Assembly: GCA_949710005.1 (NCBI GenBank)
Contig: OX453286.1
Location: 24,538,510-24,602,509, forward strand
Source of the DNA: Ricordea florida
Taxonomy: Eukaryota; Cnidaria; Anthozoa; Corallimorpharia; Ricordeidae
Length of the DNA stretch: 64,000 bases
Direction: 5' to 3'
Shown: piece after piece, positions 1-14,100 of the stretch
Position numbering within the stretch: the first letter of the stretch is position 1
Layout: every line of letters begins with the position of its first letter
Position numbers and translations under genes: made by a program
Notes under the pieces: generated by a model
Database searches by the model: none
What the model saw: the letters and a program-made list of their open reading frames with translations, nothing else
Told to the model about the DNA's origin: nothing

Positions 1-407
1 TTCTTTGTTTTACTTTGTCTATCTGAAGGTACCACTCCATTTGGAGCCATTTTGACCTGAAATTCATTCTAACCTACAACACATACAAACCCCACTCAAG
101 TTCCCTTGTGTCCCCATACCCTCTAAATAAGGAGTCACTTGGGGCCAAAAGATGATTATTCCATACATTCTGGCCAGACCAAACCAAAATGGAAAACTGA
201 TTTTTCAAACTGGGATTTCCAAACTTCCAAATGTTTTGGTTGAATGGTAAGTGCCCATTATAACTGGGAAGGATTTCAGTTCCCTTCTTTTGAAAAAAAA
301 ATTCAAGGGAGCTTTATTTTGTGTACAAAATTATCCCCCCTACATGTGGGTTATTAGATTATTAGAAGTACAACATTAGAATTATTTCGATGATTGTTTT
401 ATTTCAG

Positions 408-598
408 ACTCCAGTGATAAGGAGAAAGAAGACAGAGTCAAACCTCCAAGATCAAACGACAAGCTGTCTTTAGAAGGAAAGGCTAAAAATCTAGGTGGTG
501 ACCAGTCACCTTGTGCTGAAGATGTGGATCGGCTGTGCCATGAAATACCAAAGGGAAGAAACTTTGAGATTCTTTCTTGTCTTCAAGATAAAGCAAAG
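408..598 (+). CDS. GLG1: GLG1 exon 1 of window
   Basis: 191 nt after TTTCAG, ending AAAG|GTGATG. Two leading bases complete a codon from the previous, off-window exon. Encodes a Lys/Glu-rich linker, then the repeat start [11 protein letters not shown] and ILSCLQDK. Confidence 0.85.
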
Positions 599-1110
599 GT
601 GATGATGGGAATTATTGACGATAGAACTTAATTAAAATTTTCTGTCCTTTCTTTTGTGCCATTGGTGTTGATCCAAATAGTAGCAGTATGTAGCAGTTGC
701 TCACTAAAATCAAGTCCCTGTTTAATAATTAATTGAACTAGGCTCCTCAACCATAATTTTTTACTGTTGAGATTTCCTGAGCAATTCTCTCAAACAAGTC
801 TCATACACCTTATGTTTTAGATATACACCTTATATGACCACAATACTCCTTTACTGAGAGAACTACACTGAATTCCCATGGAGCAAAGTTTTAAAGCTTT
901 AAATGATTTTAGTCCTAGTTATATTCATGATTTGCTGCAAATTTACAAGCCTGTCAGGAGTTTATGATCATCCACTATGAACTTATCAGTGATACCTAGA
1001 TCTTTAAGTGCTATAATATGAACTACGATAGTGAATTCATTGTTTTTACTTCAAAATATTTTAATGTAGGGTGCCCTGAGCTTTAGAATAGGGTGCTGTA
1101 AAAGTTTTGG

Positions 1111-1166
<56 letters not shown>

Positions 1167-4100
1167 AGTATGTTAGTGTAGAGAGTTTAATGAACATTAG
1201 TTCAGTTTAAAATTATCAAGTTGATAAATTGCTGAATTCTCATTTGTTTGGATACTTTTGTACAATGCATCAGTTATTGATGTTGTTATAATAATAATGT
1301 TGTGATGATTATTATTTATGTACTTTTGTTGGGAGAAGTGACATTTTGATCGTTCATGCACGTGAAAGGTTTAAGATAACTTGCCTATTCATACAGAAGA
1401 TACAATTTTACATTTATGCCTTTAATTTGTTATGATTGTTGGCAGAGTCAGGTTTGCTGTCTCAATCCTTGTAGTCCAAGAGTTAGTGGCCTTAATACAC
1501 CTGTGTCCCATGTCTACAATGTTTAAAAATTGTAAACGGTACAAACTCGTATGATCATCATGTTTTGCCTCCTTTCTAATGTAATCAACAGAGAGATGTC
1601 ACAATCCATCCAAAGAATTTCTGTTTGTGTACTTTTGTATCTGTAATGGAATTTTCCCAAAAGCTATTACCGTATTTACTCGTGTATAAGTCGAACTCGT
1701 GTATAAGTCGACCCCCCATTCTCAAGGCCAAAAATCGGATTTTTCATCGTTTCTGGTTAAAGAAGTGAAATTCAGTCCAATAGAAATTTCCCAAAAAAAG
1801 TTAATCTTTCCTTCCTAAGAATATACTGAAAACACGGTAATCATGTGCTGTGAAGTTTATTAGGACTTGTTTATATCATAGTAGTTATCACGCACACTTC
1901 GATTTACAACAAGACCACACAAGCAACAACATTGCCAGGCCGCTAAGCTACCGTAATCGTACGATGAAAACGATAGTTCAGCACCGTAAACACCAGCGAA
2001 GCTTCAAGGAAAATGTCTGCTCTACAGATCAAAAGACACAGTAGAAATCATCTCCAGTAGGTCTGCATTTAGGTCACTTAACATTTAGAATTTCACACTT
2101 TTCTGTTGACAAAAATTGTGCCGAAAACTGACAAAACTCGAGCACAATTAGAACTGGTTTTGTTAACTCGGTTTTCGTAATGGACTTAGGGCAATCGTTA
2201 TGCTAATTTCTTGGATTGCTTGGTCAGGTCTTTGTGTATGACTCGTGTATAAGTCGGGGGTGATTTTTTGGGATGATTTTTTGGTCATAAAAGGTCGACT
2301 CTTACACGAGTAAATAAGGTAATTTTAGCTGTATTGGCACTCAGCATTATGTGTAGGAGTTATTTCTGGGGTAATAGATTATCTATGTCTTTTGCTAGCA
2401 TTTTCTTCAATTAACTTCATCTCATTTTCTTTTCTCTTTTTGTTTTCCAGGAAGATGATTTGTCACCTGAGTGTCATCATGTAAGTTTTCATTGATTTAT
2501 TTTTGTTTTATTTTTTGGGAACATGTGCTCTGAGACTCTGGGATTCTGGGTAAACTTTTAGTGCAGCAAATCTGAGTTACAGAATTTTTAGACTTTGGAA
2601 TGTTTGCACTTCAATTCTTTCCATTTCCAGATGTAACATAGAGGGCTTGATTTTCTTTGCCTTTCAAGTGCTTCTTATTTATTGTAAATAAGTTTAAGAA
2701 GTATTAATCACTCTGTTAATTAACAATTATTTTCCGAAGGTAAAGTGATTATCAGAATCACTGAGCCTTAGGTGAATAATTGTTTTAGTATCAATAACAA
2801 GGTGATTATTTCAAAAAATGAAAAAGCATTGAAAAACACGAAAAATTTTTATTTGATCAAAAGCACGCAAACGACTGGCAGCCATTTTGTTCATCAAGGT
2901 GATTATCGGCTGATAATCCGAGATAGCAAACCAATCAGATTGTGTGATTTTGTATTATCACCTGAGTATTTGTTCTAAATGGGGGATGGTATGTAATATT
3001 TAAAGCGATTGACTCGTTGTATAATCCTTGTTCTACTGTAGATGCTGTGGGAATACAAACGCTCTGTTTCGCAAAATCCTAAGTTTGAGTATGCTGCAGA
3101 GAAGTTTTGTAAGGATGACTTAGAACATGTAAGTTGTTGGCAAAATTTAATGCTATACTACCAGAGCTTTCAATAAGATGTGAAGTACCGTATTTACTCG
3201 TGTAAAAGTCGAACTCGTGTATAAGTCGACCCCCCATTCTCAAGGTCAAAAATCGGATTTTTCATCATTTCTGTTAAAGTAGTGAAATTTAGTCCAATAG
3301 AAATTTCCCAAAAAAGTTCATCTTTTCTTCCTAAGAATATACTGAAAACACGGTAATCATGTGCTGTGAAGTTTATTAGGACTTGTTTATATCATCACGA
3401 TTTAAGCACACACGAACACATCGACTTACAACAAGACCACGCGAGCAAAGGCATTTGCCAGGTCACTAAGCTTCTGTAATCGTTCGATGAAAACGAAAGT
3501 TCAGCACAGTAAACACTAGCGAAGCTTTAAGAAAAATGTCTGCTCTACAGATCAAAAGACACAGCAGAAATCATCTCCAGTAGGTCTGCGTTTAAACCAC
3601 TTAACATTTACAATCTCATACTTTTTTGTTGACGAAAAATGTGCCGAAAACTGACAAAACTCGAGCACAATTAGAACTGGTTTTGTAAACTTGGTTCTCG
3701 TGATGGACTTCAGGCAATTGTTATGCTAATTTCTTGGATTGCTTGGTCAGGTCTTTGAGTATGACTCGTGCATAAGTCGAGGGCGATTTTTTGGGATGAG
3801 TTTTTGGTCATAAAAGGTCGACTCATACACGAGTAAATACGGTAGGCATCTCTCCATATCATAGTAGGTGACTGAGACTGTATGTATTAAGATGGCTGAA
3901 GGCCAACTTTTCTAGGGGGTCAGAGGGCATGCTCCACCAGAAAATGTTTTAATTTAGAAACTCTGAAATGTGATTTCCAGCTTTCTTGGTAGGAAAAAGT
4001 AAAGTAAATGAGGAACATTTATCATTAAACGAAATATATGTTTTAAATTTTTACAAGACATAAGGTAAACAAAAGGAGTTCCTCTATACTTTACAGCAGT

Positions 4101-5097
4101 GATTATATTGGCGTGAACACCTAAAATATGTCTGGAATGTTTATTGTGTTGCAACCAAAAAAAACATAAATTACCAAAATAGTTAATCTCCCTCACCTAA
4201 CAAAAAAGTGTTTACGCTTACTGCATTAGCTGCGAAGCGATGGAAATAAAAAAACTCTAGCGGCTTACCTTGCAACATTGTAACTTGCGATCAGGCGTAA
4301 CTACCGATTTCAATCGTTACAAAAAGTTTGAAAACTCGCGCGCCAAACCGTCGCGTGCATAGGCCCGGCACATCGGCTTTGTAATTTATTTCAAAATCGC
4401 TCAAACCTGTATTCTTCGCTATTATAGCAAATACTGTAAACAAACAGGAAGGAAAAGCAATTGTTTACTTGTAAAAAGACTGAATGTTAAAACAAAATGA
4501 AAATAATTTGTTCCGTGACAGATAGGAAACCGTTCGTTGCCTGTGGTTTCTTTGGTGTGATGATCTCGTCTGTGATTGGTTACATCACAATAAACATTCC
4601 AGACATATTTTAGGTGTTCACGCCAATATGATCACCGCTGTAAAGACTATTTCCTGTTACGCTGCCAGAGCGACAACGAACATGTTTTTGACAGATGCAC
4701 TAGATCGTCAATCACTGACATTATACTTCCCAAGTTTCATTTAGATGTCGCAAAAAGTCTTTCTATTATCATGGTGCATGCACATTTAATAGCCTTCCAA
4801 GGAACATAAAGATTTTGCCACCTAAGGAGCGTTTCAAGGCTATCTCCGATTTTTTTTCTTAGGTTGTTTTTAGAACATTTTCAATTTGATATCCAATTTC
4901 TATGAGAACGCTACTACCTTTTTAAGCTTTTTAATTTTTAAACATTTTAGCGTATCTTTTAAAGTAGTTAGTTTTTTATAGATATATATTATTTATACAT
5001 GCTATTTTTATTTTACGTTATACGGGGCCCCCGTTGATACCAGTCCTGTGACTGAAGGGGTCACCCTGTTTAAATATCAATTCTTCTTCTTCTTCTT

Positions 5098-5128
<31 letters not shown>

Positions 5129-8094
5129 TTATTATTATTATTATTATTAACTGTCAAAATTAATCTTCATCCTGTTGACTTTTGAAACTTTCATACAATT
5201 TGGCTTTTGTGTAGCCTGCTGCAAAATTAGTGGCCACAAGTGTTAAATGGTTTTATTTGATCATGTGGGGAGCAATGTCTGTGTTATGGCTCGGTGTTTT
5301 CCTTGGTTTAAATTTTTCCCTTTGTTTTTTGGTTTGGTAATGTATGATGATGAGTTTGAATTCAAAATTAGTGGCCACAAGTGTTAAATGGTTTTATTTG
5401 ATCATGTGGGGAACAATGTCTGTGTTATGGCTCGGTGTTTTCCTTGGTTTAAATTTTTCGCTCTGTTTTTTGATTTGGTAATGTATGATGATGAGTTTGA
5501 AATGAAGGGAAATAAAATTTAAACCAAGGATAAATTGAAACACAACATCTACATCTAGATATGGATATGGAAAACATACATGCAATTTGTGTTCCAAAAG
5601 TTTGTTTTTTTTTTGTCTACATTTTTGGAGTTCTGTATTTTTCAGTTACTTATTCATAATATTATCCTGATAGTACTTTAGTATTTTTTAAGTAATAATA
5701 ATATTTGACTTCCTGTGCACCCAAGAATAAATTTCACATCTTGTTTTTTTCCTCTATTACTATGAAAAGCAATCAGTATGGCAGGTTGCTTACTAAATTA
5801 TTAATTTTTGTTCTGATAGAAAATGAAGAAATCAAACTGAAGAATGACTTGCAATTGTATAACAGCAATTTTATTCAACTTGAAATCAAACTGATATGTA
5901 CAAACATTCTACATACTAAATGCAATTGTATAACTAATAGGAAAACTAGAAAAGCAAAATAAATACCCGGGAGAGTACAGAACGGACGTAGGCAAACCCA
6001 TGTGGTTCTTAAAAAGAAGCCAAAATAAGATGCTTTAAACTTCTATCAGTGATCCAAGAAATCTAATCCTAAATTAACAGTTCAGTGGTAACTTTTGGTT
6101 CACTTACTTCTATGGCAAGTTTTTTTAAACGTCCTTGACTACAGCATATAAATCCAAGCAGCAGGTAAGCAGTGAAACTCTGATAATTTCGGTATGATTA
6201 TTGGTAAGAAACTAACAAGACAAAGCTACTTGATTTACTTTGAACAAAGGATGTGCCATTATGGTTTGCTGTTTTTGACATCTAAACAGAAATTCTTTTA
6301 AATGGTTCATTGTCTGCTTTACTTGGAAGTTTCTGGGTTAAGAATAACAAATGATTAAGCAGGTTAACAATAATTATTCACAACCGATATATATACTGTG
6401 ATAATTACAGGTAGTCACTTAAATTACTGTATTTTATTAATGATTATGAACATTGAATCACTGATTTTCCTAACTGGCTCCCTTTGGAGAAGTGGCAAAG
6501 TGGACAAAGTACACTTGGTGCAGAAATAAACATAGGCCGCAACATAGCTGGTTGCAGGCTCTTTTAGACAACCTCTGTAATTAGTGATTTATATAATTGT
6601 ATTTTTATTTACGGTAAGAAATATTGAATCAATGATTTTCCTTATTTTTCCTATCCAGCTCAAAGAGTGTGCTGGGCTTTCTAGGGGAGAAGGAAAACTT
6701 ATACCATGCTTGTTGGATCACAGACAGAACATAAGTACTCCTAGGTGTAAACACATGATGACTAAGATGCAAGTGATGGTTTTTAGTGACTTTCGTTTGA
6801 TCGAAGGCTTCTTGAGAGACTGTACTGACGATGTGAAAACCTACCATTGTGGCAGATTACCAACCGATGAGGAGGATGAAGAGGTACTGTTAACCAATTA
6901 ACCTTTGTGCAGAAAAATCACTTTAAAAATGTTCATGTGGACTGCTACACAATTTTATTCTGTAACACATTACAACACACGAGTCACTTGATGAGGTATT
7001 CTAATTATTCAGGAATGTTACTCAATAGCAATATTATTGTTTGGCACAACTAGTTAGATAGACTTGCACTTAAGTTGACTTTTGGACAGATGTGCTAGCG
7101 ACGGGGTCATGAGATGTCGACTTGCCTCACCTGCAGGGATTCAAATTTAATTTGCATAAATGTGACAGTGACATAACATGACTGCAATAAACAGTTATCA
7201 AATGAGTGGCAAGTGTGTGAATATTTCATAATGAATGGAGATGACCTGACTCAAACAAAAGCGGTTTATTGGGTTACCCTCTTGCCAAATTCGAAACACA
7301 CGCTTTGTGTGCTCTGCGCAGGAAATGTTTCGAGCCCAAATTATCAAAGAAGGCTTTTTATAGGATTGAACAAGTCTCAAGCGGGCATGAATTTGGAAAT
7401 CCTAGTGGGCACGAAACTCAACAGGGAAAGCTGTTTGACAGACATAATTTGTAGAAACTGCTGCAGAAACAAAGGTAATGTTGTTAAAAAGGTCATAGAA
7501 ATTAAACAAAGATTCAAGTGATCAAGTTTGCTGTAGGCAGAAAACCTCTACAACTTTTTGTTGGTTGTCTCTAAATTGAGAAATGACGTCTTTAACATGG
7601 GGCTCTGTGATTGAAATTTTAAACTACCAGACCTCTGACACACTGCTGATCTGATACCAGGTTGGTAAAAATTGGTGTGCTGCAGGCAAGAAAAGTCAGT
7701 TTCCCCATGACCACAGACCACACAAAAACAGACATTGAAAAAGTGTACTAATTAGACTGCAAAGTTTCGTGCACATTTCCTGTTGGATGCTATATCACCT
7801 ATAATGTTGTAACCTACCTTTCAAAATATTTGATAATGTTATTTTAAACTTATGGTAATAGGTGATGTTTGCCTTGTTTACAGCACATAGAAAACAACCC
7901 TGGATTTTTAGATAATTATGTTCTTTGTATGAACCCTAAAATGGTGCTTTGATGGTGAGAAGTGATATTTTTATTTATTTAATTTTAAAATGACCTTGAT
8001 TGTTCTAGATATTGACCATTAAATGATGCCTATATATAGATCCTTGTGAAAGCCAATCGTTCTTATGGATGTGCTCCTGCTACAGTCTTTAATA

Positions 8095-8130
<36 letters not shown>

Positions 8131-11100
8131 ACAATCGACCTCAAATCGCATCCGATCGCACAATTCACGAAAAAGCGCATAATTCAAAAAATAACGCACA
8201 ATGTTCATAAAATAAAGCATGAATCAACAAGTTTCTTTGGAATTCCTGCAAAAATACGCCATTTTCAAGATGATTTACCGTGGAAAAAGGCAAACAAGAC
8301 TCTTTCACCTTCGATTTCGTATTCATTCGAAGCAGAAGCATATATGCTTCTGTTCGAAGTTAAGGCGTTACTTTGAATGTCAAGGACCTGGTACGAGTCT
8401 CATTCTTAAAGAGTCGCCTATTGGTGTAACACAAACACGCCCCTTGTTCAGATTAGCCAATCTGAATGGCTGTAATTTCCGGCCGTTTACCCGCACGGCG
8501 GACTACCCCCACGGGTGATTTTTGCCAAAAAGAAAAACGGAATTGTCAGAACACGCACTTGCAGATAACCCGCTGCCGCACACAAAAACAAAAGAAAGTT
8601 ATGCAAAACAGTTAGAGAACTCACAAAATTTGAAGCGATGGAGCGCTTTGAAAATTGCTCTGAGCCTTTCAGGCATTTTTTAATTGAACTCGTATATCTC
8701 GTAATTGAGTCGTGGAAACACTTATCGTATCGTATTAGAATCGAAGAAAACTTTATTCCTTGATTTTTGCTTAACAAAATACTTTTCGCATGCCATTAGC
8801 AAGTTTTCAGAACCACTGAAAACTATTGAGAATTGAACAAATTTGTAAAATTCGGTTCGCAATTTCCTCAAGAAACAATATCTCGGGATCTTCTGGGTCT
8901 TAGAAATTGCTTGAAACGAGATGCATCTAGTATTTTGGTATTATGTCTATCCTTGCAGGAGCCCATTACCCCGATCCTGGGCTCCTGATCCTTATCAGTG
9001 TTTTGTTTACATGCGTGCCGACAATTATATTTTTATCGCCTTGAACTAATTATGCGGCGCTATGAATTGAACAGATCACTAAAACATTTATTTATCTCAG
9101 GTTCTACTTAGTCTAAAAAATCACTTGAAACGGGAATATACCGTATTTACCCGCGTATAGGCCGCACCCGCGTATAGGCCGCACTATGAACTATTAACCT
9201 AATCTCAGGGAAAAAAAGTTTTTCCAGTAACAAAGCACAATCAAGCCACAAAGTTGAGAAAACTCGTTCTTTTTTTAATTTCTTATTAGACAACAAAAAC
9301 AACATCTCTAAGAAAGAAAACCCTCTTCTTGAGTGGGAACGTTCACATAAAATATTTACAAAGGATCACCATTCCACTATCTAAGAACTAGAATCCCTCA
9401 AAGTCACTTTCACTGTCACTGTTTCCAAAAATACTTCGAAATTCGCTTTCGTGAATCTCAGTGGTCAACAGTTCATCCTGCTCGGCATAATAAAGTTCTC
9501 CTTCTTCATCAACCACTTCAGCCTCCTCATCAGTGCCGAACGGGTCACTATCATCGTCATCTTGCCACAAAATATCGTCCTCCGTTCCATCAAGGGAATT
9601 GGTAATGCTACACCTGAGGAATGACCGCACAATTGTCGCAGGTGAAATTGCCTCCCAGCTTTCCAAGATCCACTTGCAGATCAACTGTAAGTCTGGCTTC
9701 TTCATGCGGCCTGCAGGTGTGAAAGAGTGCTCTCCATCAAGCATCCATTTGTTCCATCGCTGCCGAAGTTGATCCTTGAACGGTTTGTTTACGCCAACAT
9801 CGAGGGGCTGCAGGATGCTTGTCATGCCTCCTGGAATAACTGCGACATTTGTATTTGACTCTTTCAAAACTGATTTAACATTCTGGCAAAGATGTGCTCT
9901 GAAAGAATCCCAAACAAGCAAGTTCCTTTTTCTCAAGAGTCCACCAACCTGAGACCAAACTGTACGTAGCCAGTCTTTGACAAGTTCTTCGTCCATCCAG
10001 CCTTTGACTTGCGCACGGACATGAATACCTCGTGGCAATACTAATCCCTTTGGTAAGGTTTTCCTTTTAAAAACAACATACGGAGGAAGCTTTGAACCAT
10101 CGCCAAGGCAAGCAAGCATCACAGTAAACCGATCCTTTTCATGACCAGTCGTTACAATTGAAACCGTTTTCGTGCCTTTCGAATTGACTGTTGTGTTCGA
10201 CGGCATATCAAACGTTAGGGGAGTCTGATCTGCATTTCCAATCAATGAAAGATTGTATTGGTGTCTTCTACGTTCGGCAATGATAAATGATTGGAATTTC
10301 TGAAGTTTGTGTTCAAAGTTTTCAGGCAGCTTCTGAGCGATGGACGTTCTTCGACGAATTGAGAGGTTGTTTCGGTCCATGAAACGATGGCACCAGTGTA
10401 CAGAGGCTTTAAACTCGGAGTCACCAATCTGCTTTGCCGTCGCCAGTGCTCTTGCTTTCAAGCGAATGAGTGTTGTTGAAACACCAATTCCAGCCATTCT
10501 CTTTTCTTCGATCCACTGTGTCAATTCCTTCTCCAATTCAGGGAACTTTGGAGAGCAGTATCGAGCAGATCTTTGGTCACGCCGCTGTTCTTTCAATGCT
10601 GCCTGGTTTTGCTTCCATCTTCGTACATTCTTCTCGTCTACTCCATATTGGCGAGCAGCTTCTCGGTTTCCCTTCTCTAAAGCGCAAGTAATGACAGCGA
10701 GTTTAAAACGTGACGAATATGACACTCTCGTTAACCCTTTAGGCTTCATGATTTCTCAGAAAATAAACGTGGATTGCCTGTTTTCAGTCTTTGACAGCGT
10801 GCAACATGCAGGTTACCATGGTTACATACTGGGCTAGTTGTATTGAAAAAAAATGAACCCCCGCTCTATGCAATGCGAATAGAGCAAATGTTATCGAGAA
10901 TATCGTTCGCGTTGTTTGTGATTCAAGAATTCATTTGTCGTGCGGGCCAAAAGTAACCAGAAAATGGGTGGAACTACTTGCAGCTATGAAATGAAAAGCG
11001 ACATACGAGGGTATCATGTATATGGAAACTCACAATCGGCGATATCTTGTCAACTGATCGGGAACTGTCTAATGAAGATGACAAGTTTACTGTTGGCGTT

Positions 11101-14100
11101 TACGAGACTGATTCAACTGGAAATAAACTTGTGGGACACCTGCCGGCAGAATTTAGCCGTACTGCTCGATAATTTATTAACAACGGTGGAGAGATTCCTT
11201 GCCAAGTGACTGGAAAGAGGGTTCACTCACAAGGTCCTCGAGGAGAAATGGCTATTCCATGCAAATTACAATGGACATCTTCAAGTATGTTCGGAAGCTG
11301 GACAAACTTATTACAGTCGAGAGAAGCAAAATTCTTAGAAGATATGGACTAATTTAACGTAAGCTCGTACAATGCATTGAATAAAATTTTAAATAACTGA
11401 GGAAGTTTGTTGATTATTGTGTTGGGAAACTTTGCATATTAATGAGCTCAGAGAGGGGGAAAACTACGGTTTTGGGACAGGCGAATTTTGACAGGGATTT
11501 TCTAGCTTATAAGCTAAATTGGTTTTTCAAATTTGATCAGGAATTTAACCAGCAGCATAAAAGCTAATAAATACTTCTTGAAATTACTAAGACCCAAAAG
11601 ACCTAGTCAAACCCTCAAGCCTTCATAAAGCTGCTGCTAGGTATTGTTGAAGACTCCACCAAGTTTCTGCAAAGTTTTGGATGAGAATTAATCAAGAGGG
11701 GTCGTCAGGCGGAGCGAGCGGAAGCGAGCGGAGGGCGTCTCGGGACCTGCGGCCAAGCTTCTGCAAATTCCGGTGAAGCTGTTACCAAGCCGACGGTTTT
11801 GGGACACAGGAATTTTGGCGAGATTTGTTGGGCAATATTTCTCGGACAGGCGGATTAAAAATTTGAAAAAGGGCTTAAAGATTTGATAATTCTTACAAAA
11901 GTAATTATGGATCGGTTAAGAAGAGAATTGAATTTTAAGCAATTAACCAAATTGCTCACATTTTATAAAATTCCGGGTAGATCAGAAATGACTACTAAAG
12001 AGGATAAAGCGACGGCATTGCGAATTATACCAGAAGTAATTAATAATATTCAACAAATCATAGATAATAGAACAGAAATTTTTAGAACAATTGATAATAT
12101 GCCGAGGAGAAGAGCGAATCAACCACAACCGCCTCTTCCAATACCGCAAATAAGACCGAGAAATATTCCTCAACCAATTCAAATTCCGGGCACGCCGCCA
12201 GGTTCGCCAGATAGATTTATACCAACGACACCTCCCGACACACCGCCGCCAAATCAACCCAGAATAAATATTAATAAAACTAAACCAAAAAGACATTCTC
12301 CGCCCAAACCAACGCGTCCGCCACCACCCATTCCAACAAAACCTAAAAAACAAGCAATAAAAAATGAATCGGTTGTAAATACCAAACAAACTCCTTTTTT
12401 GGGAAATGTATTAAATAAGTTTTGGGGTTTTGTAAAACCATATATCCCGGAAAAAGTAAAAAATAAAGCAGAGGAACTAGCCAAAAATTTTATAGATAGA
12501 TATAAAAAAGCGAATGAAATAAACCAACCAACCCAAACAAAAACAAAAAGAGATTATGAGAAGGAGGGTGCAAGACCAAAAACAAAAAGGCTGAAAGAAG
12601 AAGAATTTATTATCAAAGAAAATGTGAGAAAATTCAAAAATGGCTATTTGAAGCAACACACTATTGATGGGAAAAAAGGATATACTATTGAAGAATTCAT
12701 GAAAAAAATAAAACTAAGGGTTATAGATATTATTAATAAGGATAAGAAAACAAAAAAGGTTAAGGTTATACTATCAGCAAAGTTTGTAAAAGCTGCAAAT
12801 AACCAAATTGCGGAACAGGTTGAAAAATACTTTCACGCTAAACCAAAAATAATTACAGAGGCAAGCGATTTGCCAAAAGAATATGATGATATAATTAAAA
12901 ATATACTTGTTGAGGTTGAAAGATTTCAAGAAAATACAAATTCTGGCGTTTTTGAATTTGATTCAGTAGTGCGATTTGATCTCGGGATAGCGCCTTACAC
13001 AGTTATTTCTGGGAGTTCATATATACCAACGCCAGAAAGATTAGCGGCGAAAAAAGCCACTATTAACATACAAAATAAATGCGAAGATTGTGGTCAACTT
13101 TCATTAACGGAGGCGGTGTTTCCAAGAAAACATCATAGGGAGAGGGTAAATAATGAATTGCTGGAAAATTGCAAAAAATTAAACTTTTCTGGTATAGAAG
13201 GTGCAATGAAATTAAAAGATTTCACCAAGTTTGAAAAACAAAACCCTTATCCAGTTAATGTATTGAAATATGCCGAAGAAGCTGATGAAATATATACCGC
13301 AAGATTGAGCGACAAATGTTATTGCAAGAAAGAAGAAAAATGTAAGAATTGCGGCTGTATGAAAAAAGAGTGCAAGAAAAAACAGAAATGCGTGAAAAAA
13401 GACTGCGCAAAACACGAATGCGAAGAATGCGGATGCAAGAAATGCGATTGCAATAGTCACGAATGCAAGTTATGCGATTGCAAATTTATAACATTACTTT
13501 TAATAAATAATGGCGAAAAATCCCACTACATTTTAGTAAATAATGTTAGCAGACTTTTATCATCTGAAAATGATAAAAATAAGAACAAAAAACATTTCTG
13601 CCTTAGGTGTTTCAACTCATTTTATGATGAAAGGATTTTACAAGAACACAAAGAATACTGCGATTCGCACGGTGAAGTTAAAATTAAAATGCCCAGGAAT
13701 GAAGATGGCAGCCCAAAATTTATTTACTTTAAAAATTTTAAAAATAAAATGCGAGCGCCTTTTGTTGTTTATGCGGATTTTGAAGGTCGGCTAATACCAA
13801 TACATACTTGTTCACCAAGCGAAATTAAAAGCTTTACAAAAAATTACCAAATGCACAAAGCATCGGGGTTCTGCTATTATATTAAATGTTTCGATGAAAG
13901 TATATTACCAAAGGATTTTAAAATCTGCGTGAATTATACCGCGAAATCTGATGACGAGGATGTTGCGCAGATATTTACAGAATATTTGGAAAGAGATGTT
14001 AGGAAAATTTTTGAGCTAATAGAAGAAAAAAAGGAAACTTTTAAAGTTTATGACAAAAAGAATATGTCTGAAATGGATAAAAAAGATTATGAAAATGCAA

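Noticed and set aside
11982..12389. Minus-strand Trp/Arg-rich ORF inside PolB
   Set aside because: Shadow of the Pro-rich PolB segment; no promoter box.
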